Assembly: GCF_016863015.1 (NCBI RefSeq)
Contig: NZ_BOOB01000044.1
Coordinates: 1-55,922, forward strand
DNA: 55,922 bases
Direction: 5' to 3'
DNA from: Microbispora amethystogenes
Lineage (GTDB): Bacteria > Actinomycetota > Actinomycetes > Streptosporangiales > Streptosporangiaceae
The position numbers and the translations under genes were made by a program. Positions 50,409-55,922 of this stretch are shown piece by piece. A model generated the notes under the pieces. That model was not told the DNA's origin and did not search any database. It saw only the letters and a list, made by a program, of their open reading frames with translations. How positions within the stretch are numbered: the first letter of the stretch is position 1; each line of letters begins with the position of its first letter.

Positions 50409-51941
50409 ATGCGGACGTACCGGAATCCCGTGATCGGCGGGTTCCACCCGGACCCGAGCGTCTGCCGGGTGGGTGAGGACTACTACCTGGTCTGTTCCAG
50501 TTTCGAGTACTTCCCGGGTGTGCCGATCTTCCACAGCCGTGACCTGGTCCACTGGCGGCAGATCGGCAACGTGCTCGACCGGCCGTCCCAGCTGCGCCTG
50601 CCTCCCGAGGCCGTCGCCTCCGGCGGGATCTTCGCCCCGACCATCCGGCACCACGACGGCCTGTTCTACATGATCACGACGAACGTGAGCGAAGGCGGCA
50701 ACTTCCTGGTGACCGCGGAGCGCCCCGAGGGCCCGTGGTCGGACCCGGTCTGGATCGACCTGCCCCGGGTCGATCCCAGCCTCGCCTGGGACGACGCGGG
50801 CGACTGCTGGCTCACGACCTCCGGCCCCCGGCTGGCGCGGATCGACCCGGCGTCCGGCGAGGTCCTGGAGGGCCCGGTCGACATCTGGCCGGGCACCGGC
50901 GGCAAGTATCCCGAGGCGCCCCACCTGTTCCACGTCGGCGGGTGGTGGTATCTGCTCCTGTCGGAGGGCGGCACCGAACGCGGCCACGCCGTCTCCATCG
51001 CCCGCGCCCGCTCCCCGCGCGGGCCGTTCGAGCCCGGCCCGGTCAACCCGATCCTGACCCACCGCGGCACCCCCCGCCCGATCCAGAGCACCGGCCACGC
51101 GGACCTCGTGTGCGCGCCCGACGGCACCTGGTGGATGATCCTGCTCGGCGCCCGGCCCCGCGGCTACTCCCCCGAGTTCCAGGTGCTCGGCCGGGAGACC
51201 TTCCTCGTTCCGGTGGAGTGGGTGGACGGCTGGCCGGTGGCGGGGCCGGTCGAGGAGCGTCACCCCGCCCCCGCCGCCTGGCACCCGCTCCCCCCGCCCC
51301 CCGTCCGCGACGACTTCGACGGACCCGGCCTGGCGCCCTGCTGGATCTCGGTGCGCTCCCGTCCCGACGGCTCCTGGTCGCTGACCGAGCGCCCCGGCCG
51401 CCTGACGCTGCACGCCACCGGTCCCACCCTGGACCGTCCCGGCCACACCTTCTTCGGGCGGCGCCAGCAGCATCACGACTGCCGCGTCAGCGCGCGTCTC
51501 GACCCCGACCCCGGCCGGGCCGGGCTGTCCGTACGGCTCGACGAGGCCCACCACTACGACCTCGAGGTGTCCGGCGGAGAGGCGTCCGTGATCGCCAGGA
51601 TCGGCCCGTTGCGCCAGGTCGTGGCACGTCGCCCGGTCGATCCGGGGCCGCTCACCCTCACGGTCCACTGCCGTACGGCCGATCCGCTGCCGCCGTCCGT
51701 GACCAGTGCCGCCGAGGCCGGCGCCGGGCCGGTCGGCGTGGGCGCGCGCGGGCCGGACACGATCGCCTTCTCGGCCGGCGGCGTCCTCCTCGCCGAACTC
51801 GACGGCCGCTACCTGTCCACGGAGGTGGCGACCGGGTTCACCGGCCGGGTGATCGGCATGTACGTCACCGAGGGCAGCGCGTCCTTCGACTGGTTCGACT
51901 ACGAGGGGACCGACGACGAACCGGTCCTTCCCGTCGCTTGA
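50409..51941 (+). CDS. GH43 beta-xylosidase/arabinofuranosidase
   Basis: A 510-residue intracellular GH43 enzyme. The five-bladed propeller carries the catalytic base D15 (GFHPDPSVCR), the pKa modulator D122 (RVDPSLAWDD) and the general acid E169 (GKYPEAPHLF). The C-terminal beta-sandwich (about 300-510; VRDDFDGPGLAPCWISVRSR) is the GH43_C2/DUF1349 type seen in xylosidases. There is no signal peptide, so it acts on imported oligosaccharides. ATG 50409 is used; GGAAGGG lies rather far upstream. It is divergent from the SGNH esterase. Confidence 0.92.
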   Translation: MRTYRNPVIGGFHPDPSVCRVGEDYYLVCSSFEYFPGVPIFHSRDLVHWRQIGNVLDRPSQLRLPPEAVASGGIFAPTIRHHDGLFYMITTNVSEGGNFLVTAERPEGPWSDPVWIDLPRVDPSLAWDDAGDCWLTTSGPRLARIDPASGEVLEGPVDIWPGTGGKYPEAPHLFHVGGWWYLLLSEGGTERGHAVSIARARSPRGPFEPGPVNPILTHRGTPRPIQSTGHADLVCAPDGTWWMILLGARPRGYSPEFQVLGRETFLVPVEWVDGWPVAGPVEERHPAPAAWHPLPPPPVRDDFDGPGLAPCWISVRSRPDGSWSLTERPGRLTLHATGPTLDRPGHTFFGRRQQHHDCRVSARLDPDPGRAGLSVRLDEAHHYDLEVSGGEASVIARIGPLRQVVARRPVDPGPLTLTVHCRTADPLPPSVTSAAEAGAGPVGVGARGPDTIAFSAGGVLLAELDGRYLSTEVATGFTGRVIGMYVTEGSASFDWFDYEGTDDEPVLPVA

Positions 51942-51960
51942 CGAGCGGGCCGAATCCGCC

Positions 51961-52845
51961 GTGGAGAACGCCGGCTCCCTGTTTCGCCCGCCCTCGCCGG
52001 TGGAGGAACTGATCGACCCCCGCCTCGCGGCGCGCGGCGTCCGCCTGTTGCTCAAGCGCGACGATCTCCTCGATCCCGAGATCCCCGGCAACAAATGGCG
52101 GAAGCTGAAGTACAACATCGAAGCCGCCCGGCGGTCGGATCACGCGACGATTCTGACGTTCGGGGGCGCCTATTCCAACCACATCCGGGCGACGGCCGCG
52201 GCGGGCGCCATTTTCGGCCTGCGCACCATAGGCGTCATCCGGGGCGAAGAACATCTCCCCCTCAACCCCACGCTTGCCTACGCGGCCGGACGTGGAATGA
52301 CCCTGACCTATCTGGACCGCCCGACATATCGCAGAAAAACGGAAAGCGAGGTAATAGAGGCCCTCCACCGCCGCTTCGGGGACTTCTCCCTGATTCCCGA
52401 GGGCGGAAGCAACGGGCTCGCGGTGCGGGGATGCGCCGAGATGCCGGACGAGATCACGCAGAACTTCGATCTCGTCTGCTGCCCCTGCGGGACGGGCGGC
52501 ACGCTCGCGGGCATCGCCGCGGGCCTGCGTGGCGACCAGGAGGTGCTCGGCTTCTCGGTGCTCAAGGGAGCCAACTGGCTGGACGACGAGATCCGGCGCC
52601 TCCAGGAAGACGCGTACGCCACCCCACAGGGCAGGTGGCGGGTGAACCTGGATTATCACTTCGGCGGATACGCGAAGACGACGCCGGAACTGCTGTCCTT
52701 CATCGCGGACTTCGAGAAGCGGCACGGCCTGCGCCTGGACCGGCTCTACACCGGCAAGATGATGTACGGGATTTTCGACTTGACCGAAAAGAACAGGTTC
52801 TCTCCCGGCACCACCGTCGTCGCGGTCATCACCGGCCCGATCTGA
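51961..52845 (+). CDS. D-cysteine desulfhydrase/ACC deaminase-like PLP enzyme
   Basis: A 294-residue fold-type II PLP enzyme. The cofactor Lys is K45 in DPEIPGNKWRKLKYN. TFGGAYSNHIRATAAAG and the phosphate-binding CCPCGTGGTLAGIAAGL are diagnostic. The family deaminates D-cysteine or 1-aminocyclopropane-1-carboxylate; the active-site details seen here do not separate these. The start is GTG 51961, 19 bp after GH43. The stretch around 52280-52380 is noticeably less GC-rich than its surroundings (for example ACATATCGCAGAAAAACGG), hinting at separate ancestry. Confidence 0.88.
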   Translation: MENAGSLFRPPSPVEELIDPRLAARGVRLLLKRDDLLDPEIPGNKWRKLKYNIEAARRSDHATILTFGGAYSNHIRATAAAGAIFGLRTIGVIRGEEHLPLNPTLAYAAGRGMTLTYLDRPTYRRKTESEVIEALHRRFGDFSLIPEGGSNGLAVRGCAEMPDEITQNFDLVCCPCGTGGTLAGIAAGLRGDQEVLGFSVLKGANWLDDEIRRLQEDAYATPQGRWRVNLDYHFGGYAKTTPELLSFIADFEKRHGLRLDRLYTGKMMYGIFDLTEKNRFSPGTTVVAVITGPI

Positions 52846-52973
52846 CACCCGAAACCCCTTAATTGCCGCTTTCGTCAACGTGCGCTTTCCGCTGACCGGG
52901 TGGCGCCGAGGCACTATGTCCCGCACAGTGAAGATGTGCCGCCCATGAACGATCGCAAGGAGGGGAGAGAAAC

Positions 52974-53108
52974 ATGGGCAAGGACGAGGACGACAGGCCG
53001 CCGAAGCATGCGGGACCGCAGAAGCAGGACAAGCCGTTCGTCCCAGAGAAGCCGACGAAGGAAAGCGGAGACGGTCAGGGGAAAGGCGGAGGGACACGGG
53101 GCAAGTGA
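52974..53108 (+). CDS. 44-residue hydrophilic peptide, possible RiPP precursor
   Basis: A short gene with an excellent ribosome site (GGAGGGGAG, 8 nt before the ATG). It encodes MGKDEDDRPPKHAGPQKQDK then PFVPEKPTKESGDGQGKGGG and TRGK. The peptide is charged, Lys/Pro/Gly-rich and has no signal peptide. Its stop overlaps the GTG of the PIMT-like gene (GTGA), so the two are co-translated. It carries an Asp33-Gly34 step, the kind of site that PIMT homologues methylate in aspartimide-forming peptides. A CTGACC/CTATGT pair near 52892-52919 could be the promoter. No family was recognised. Confidence 0.7.
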   Translation: MGKDEDDRPPKHAGPQKQDKPFVPEKPTKESGDGQGKGGGTRGK

Positions 53109-54208
53109 ATCTCCGTGAACGTATCGACGCCCTCGCCGACGCGCTGGCGGCCAATGGCGAGCTGACCGATGAGAGATGGCGCGCGGCCCTGCACGCTGTG
53201 CCGCGTCATCTGTTCGCCCCGGCGGTGGCCTGGGCGGAGCCGTACGCGGCGCCGGGCTACCGCATCGATCGGGACACCGACGCGAGCGCCTGGTGGGACG
53301 CGGTGTACGCCGACCACCCGATCATCACGCAGCTCGACGACGGAGCGACCGAGGTGGGCGGCGGGGAGGGCGTGTATTCGTCCTCGCTGTCGGCTCCCGG
53401 TGTCGTCGTGGACTTCCTCGAACTGCTGAGTCCCTATGACGGCGACCGCGTCCTGGAGATCGGCACCGGAACCGGGTGGACGGCCGGGCTGCTGTCCCAT
53501 CGCCTGGGTGACGGGAACGTGGTCAGCGTCGAGATCGACCCGGCGGTGCACGAGGCGGCGGCGGCCGCCCTCGAGCAGGCCGGTTTCGGTCCGCGTCTGG
53601 TGCTGGGAGACGGCGCGGACGGCTGGGCGGAGCAGGCTCCGTACGACCGGGTCCATGTCACCTGCGGTGTGCGGGAGGTGCCGTACGCGTGGGTGGAGCA
53701 GACCCGCCCCGGCGGAGCGATCGTGCTGCCCTGGATGCCGTGGTTCGAGCCGGGCCACAAGCTGTGGCTCACAGTCGGACGGGACGGCACGGCGACCGGC
53801 CGGTTCGCCGGAGGCGCGCACTACATGATGATGCGGGCTCAGCGCGTTCCCGCTCCGCCGGAGCATGAGGGCGGTTACGGCAGGCGCACGGCGAGGGTGG
53901 ATCCCCGCCGAGTGCTGCGGGCAGGGTTGGGCGCCGATGTCGCGATCGCGGGATGTCTGCCCGACGTCTCGGCGAGTCTCGGCACTGGCGAGGAGTTCGA
54001 GATCTGGTTGTGGGCCGGGCGGTCCGGGGCCTGGATCACCGGGTCGGAGGTCCGGCAGTTCGGTGAGCGCAATCTGTGGGACGAGGTCGAAGAGGCGTTC
54101 TTCCGCTGGGTGGAGTGGGGAAGCCCGGGCCGGGACCGGTTCGGGCTGACCGTCACCCCGGATGGTCAGCACCTCTGGCTCGACAGGCCGGACAACGTGA
54201 TCCGCTGA
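53105..54208 (+). CDS. PIMT-like methyltransferase with C-terminal extension
   Basis: A 367-residue protein. Residues 1-210 resemble protein-L-isoaspartate O-methyltransferase (LTDERWRAALHAVPRHLFAP; VYSSSLSAPG; SAM motif I VLEIGTGTGWTAGLL at 116-130; RVHVTCGVREVPYAWVEQTR). The remaining 150 residues are an extra domain, as in PIMT homologues from RiPP clusters, which convert a precursor Asp to aspartimide, rather than the 220-residue repair enzyme. GTG 53105 overlaps the stop of the 44-residue peptide gene. No lanthipeptide, lasso or ATP-grasp enzyme is nearby. Confidence 0.87.
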   Translation: MNLRERIDALADALAANGELTDERWRAALHAVPRHLFAPAVAWAEPYAAPGYRIDRDTDASAWWDAVYADHPIITQLDDGATEVGGGEGVYSSSLSAPGVVVDFLELLSPYDGDRVLEIGTGTGWTAGLLSHRLGDGNVVSVEIDPAVHEAAAAALEQAGFGPRLVLGDGADGWAEQAPYDRVHVTCGVREVPYAWVEQTRPGGAIVLPWMPWFEPGHKLWLTVGRDGTATGRFAGGAHYMMMRAQRVPAPPEHEGGYGRRTARVDPRRVLRAGLGADVAIAGCLPDVSASLGTGEEFEIWLWAGRSGAWITGSEVRQFGERNLWDEVEEAFFRWVEWGSPGRDRFGLTVTPDGQHLWLDRPDNVIR

Positions 54209-54260
54209 CCGGTGGCGGTGCCGGTATTCGCGATTACCTGACAGGTCGGTCAAATCCGCC

Positions 54261-55121
54261 GTGAGCGTCCCTATGATGGTCGAAGATCGAGACGCTTGGG
54301 GGCAGAGCGTGCACGACGAGCAGGCACCGGACTGGGTGATCGACCCCTCCACGCCGAGCGTGGCCCGGATGTACGACTACTACCTCGGCGGCAAGGACCA
54401 CTTCGCCGCCGACCGCGAGGCGGCCGAGAAGATCATCGAGATCCTGCCGAACGCCCGCGACGTGGCCCGGGCCAACCGCGCCTTCCTCGTACGGGCTGTA
54501 CGGCACCTCGCGGGGGCGGGCATCCGGCAGTTCCTCGACGTCGGCACCGGTCTCCCGACGCAGGAGAACGTCCACCAGGTGGCCCAGGCCGTCGCGCCGG
54601 ACTCGCGGGTCGTCTACGTCGACAACGATCCGATCGTGCTCGTCCACGCCCGCGCCCTGCTCGCCGACAACCCCCGGTCCATCGTGGTCGCCGGCGACAT
54701 GCGCGAACCCAAGGCGTTGCTGACCCACCCGGCGGTCCTCCGCCACCTCGACTTCGGCCGGCCGATCGCGTTGATCATGCTCGCCGTCCTCCACTTCGTC
54801 GTCGACGACGCCGAGGCGGCGCGCATCATCGGGACGTTCCGCGAGGCGCTCGCCCCGGGGAGTCACGTGGTGATCTCCCACGGCACGCCCGGCGACCTCG
54901 ACGAGGACGCGGTCCGGCGAAGCCGGGACGTCTACACCGCCACCACCAGCGGAGGCGCCGTACCGCGCACCACCGCGCAGGTGCGGGGCCTGTTCGACGG
55001 CCTGCGCCTGCTGGAGCCAGGCGTCGTGCCGCTGGAGGACTGGCGCCCCGAGCGGCCGGAGACGTCCCTGAAGAGCAGGCCCGGAGCCGGCATCGTGGGC
55101 GGCGTCGCCGTCGTCCCCTGA
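54261..55121 (+). CDS. DUF574 (Methyltransf_19) SAM methyltransferase
   Basis: A protein of about 286 residues of a large actinomycete-specific family. Signature segments are PSVARMYDYYLGGKDHFAAD, ANRAFLVRAVRHLAGAGIRQ, FLDVGTGLPTQENVHQVAQ and VVYVDNDPIVLVHARALLAD. Substrates are unknown. GTG 54261 is the longest start; GTG 54309 (VHDEQAPDWVIDPSTPSVAR) agrees better with the usual N-terminus and has a G-rich stretch upstream. It follows the PIMT-like gene after 52 bp on the same strand, possibly with its own promoter (TATGAT near 54272). Confidence 0.9.
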   Translation: MSVPMMVEDRDAWGQSVHDEQAPDWVIDPSTPSVARMYDYYLGGKDHFAADREAAEKIIEILPNARDVARANRAFLVRAVRHLAGAGIRQFLDVGTGLPTQENVHQVAQAVAPDSRVVYVDNDPIVLVHARALLADNPRSIVVAGDMREPKALLTHPAVLRHLDFGRPIALIMLAVLHFVVDDAEAARIIGTFREALAPGSHVVISHGTPGDLDEDAVRRSRDVYTATTSGGAVPRTTAQVRGLFDGLRLLEPGVVPLEDWRPERPETSLKSRPGAGIVGGVAVVP

Positions 55122-55174
55122 CCGGCGACCCCCGGTCCGCCCCGGCCGACGGCCGCTCCATGGTCGCTTCGTGG

Positions 55175-55548
55175 TCACTCCGCGGTGAGGACGAGGATCA
55201 GGCCGTGGACGGAGGCGTCGTCCTCGTGCAGCGGCGTCACCGTGACCGACAGCCGGGTGGCACGGCCCCGCCGGTTCACGACCGTGACCGACAGCCGGGT
55301 GGCACGGCCCCGCCGGTTCACGGCCTCGACGCTCGTCGTGGCCGGCTGCGGCCCGCCCGGCGGGCCGCCGTCCAGCACGCGCCGCAGTTCGGGCCGCAAC
55401 GTCGCGACGGGCAGCCCTATGTCGAGCGTGTGCAGGGCGCGGCCGGCGGCCTCCCCGGCGCGCAGCCCCCACAGCTCCTGCACCCCGGAACTCCACAGCA
55501 GCACCCGCAGGTCCCGGTCGAGCACATCGTTGCGCCCGAAGATGAGCT
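55175..55548 (-). pseudogene. PAS-domain protein remnant
   Basis: The minus-strand frame from just after a TGA (55551-55549) reads QLIFGRNDVLDRDLRVLLWS and SGVQELWGLRAGEAAGRALH, ending LHEDDASVHGLILVLTAE. This is a PAS domain of the kind found at the C-terminus of CheR-like/PAS regulatory proteins. The upstream part of the gene is missing and interrupted by stops, and a 14-residue tandem duplication has been inserted. It is probably the 3' end of a gene destroyed together with the neighbouring TnpB. The short stretch 55549-55667 holds nothing recognisable. Confidence 0.65.
55239..55322. repeat. Perfect 42-bp tandem duplication
   Basis: Bases 55239-55280 are repeated exactly at 55281-55322, starting ACCGTGACCGACAGCCGGG in each copy. 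The duplication is in frame (14 codons, VNRRGRATRLSVTV twice) within the PAS remnant. Perfect identity means it is recent. Confidence 0.95.
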
Positions 55549-55667
55549 GTCAGCGCAGGTCTCGCCGGAAGGCGAACGCGCCGCCGGCTCGAAATGCTTC
55601 TCCCTTGATTCCGGCGGCACGCCGACCATCTGGCAAGTACAACGCCACCCGTGCCAGGTGGAGAGCC

Positions 55668-55922
55668 CATGGTCGTAATCGTCAGGTCTTCCACCACGAT
55701 CACGCCGAAGGTCCGTGCGAGTTCGGTGGTGGTCCGGTGCTGCCAGTCGACGGCCCGGCGCTTGGCTGTCGCGCGGAGCAGGGCGATCCGGTCATAGGTG
55801 CGGGCCAGCCGCTTGGACGCAGGTCGGCCGGGAACGCGAGTGCGGCGCTGGCGGGCCGACTTCCTCTCCAACCGGCGCAGGCGTTGTCTCTCGCCGTCGC
55901 GCAACCACGCCCCGTGCTCGCT
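55668..55922 (-). pseudogene. TnpB fragment, truncated at the RuvC-II motif
   Basis: About 85 codons closely match residues 102-185 of the TnpB at the left end (SEHGAWLRDGERQRLRRLER ... VIVVEDLTITTM). Similarity stops abruptly after TTM at 55668; the zinc ribbon and last RuvC Asp are gone, so this copy cannot cut DNA. The N-terminal part lies beyond the window. It is in opposite orientation to the left copy. Confidence 0.85.

Noticed and set aside
49035..52118. A 1027-codon minus-strand open frame covering SGNH and GH43 regions
   Set aside because: Only its 3' part (49035-50309) shows a real protein; the rest is antisense to the well-supported GH43 gene and is Gly/Pro/Arg/Val-rich shadow sequence.
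52945..53118. Plus-strand frame starting MNDRKEGRETWARTRTTGRR
   Set aside because: It lies in another frame over the 44-residue peptide gene, whose ribosome site and GTGA overlap with the methyltransferase are much better.

Overview
The window is about 56 kb of very GC-rich DNA with strong G/C third-codon bias, frequent GTG starts, GTGA/ATGA gene overlaps, secreted modular glycoside hydrolases and many TetR/MarR/LacI/MerR regulators. This points to a filamentous actinomycete, probably of the Streptosporangiaceae type; that placement is inferred from gene content only. No tRNA, rRNA, CRISPR array or prophage was seen.

Layout: (1) 1-9.4 kb is an accessory zone. It holds a window-truncated IS200/IS605 TnpB with its right-end hairpin cutting into a 5'-truncated P450, an LRR-like protein, a divergent SDR/TetR pair with paired operators, a virginiamycin B lyase (vgb), a NarL-type two-component system, two small secreted proteins, and a Nudix remnant beside a solo IS605-like hairpin. 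(2) 9.4-12.3 kb is phosphoketolase and a divergent MarR. (3) 12.3-25.1 kb is a light/carotenoid locus: tspO, a DUF523-DUF1722 protein, an ECF sigma factor (LitS-like) and a LitR/CarH-like B12-domain MerR regulator on the minus strand. Facing them is crtI-crtB-plsX-like, then a CrtA-like monooxygenase, a divergent PlsY-like protein, and the tightly overlapping operon cruF-crtD-cruG. (4) 25.2-28.8 kb is a LacI regulator and a GH9-CBM2 cellulase. (5) 28.8-34.5 kb is an OYE reductase/MerR pair, an aldo-keto reductase, an alpha/beta hydrolase and a glycogen-debranching-like enzyme. (6) 34.6-39.6 kb is a cell-surface block: two paralogous secreted proteins with near-identical promoters flank a fasciclin lipoprotein, with DUF2945, DUF4236, MarR and a single-pass membrane protein. 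(7) 39.7-42.8 kb holds a CHAP-domain hydrolase behind a c-di-AMP (ydaO-type) riboswitch and apparently starting at ATT, a coupled membrane/hypothetical pair and an SPW-repeat protein. (8) 42.9-52.8 kb holds GH15, alditol oxidase, peroxiredoxin, a methyltransferase, an MFS exporter, an SGNH esterase, GH43 and a D-cysteine-desulfhydrase-like enzyme. (9) 52.9-55.9 kb holds a 44-residue hydrophilic peptide gene translationally coupled to a PIMT-like methyltransferase, a DUF574 methyltransferase, a PAS-domain remnant with a perfect 42-bp tandem duplication, and a truncated second TnpB in inverted orientation.

The most coherent candidate new system is the carotenoid locus. CrtB, CrtI, CruF, CrtD, CrtA-like and CruG together predict an acyclic, hydroxylated, possibly 2-keto and glycosylated carotenoid. 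A PlsX-like protein is co-transcribed with crtI-crtB, and a PlsY-like protein with a changed catalytic motif lies inside the cluster. This suggests acyl-phosphate-dependent acylation of the carotenoid glycoside, under LitR/LitS light control. Two smaller candidates are the peptide/PIMT pair (a possible minimal aspartimide-type RiPP) and the riboswitch-controlled CHAP gene with a non-canonical start codon.
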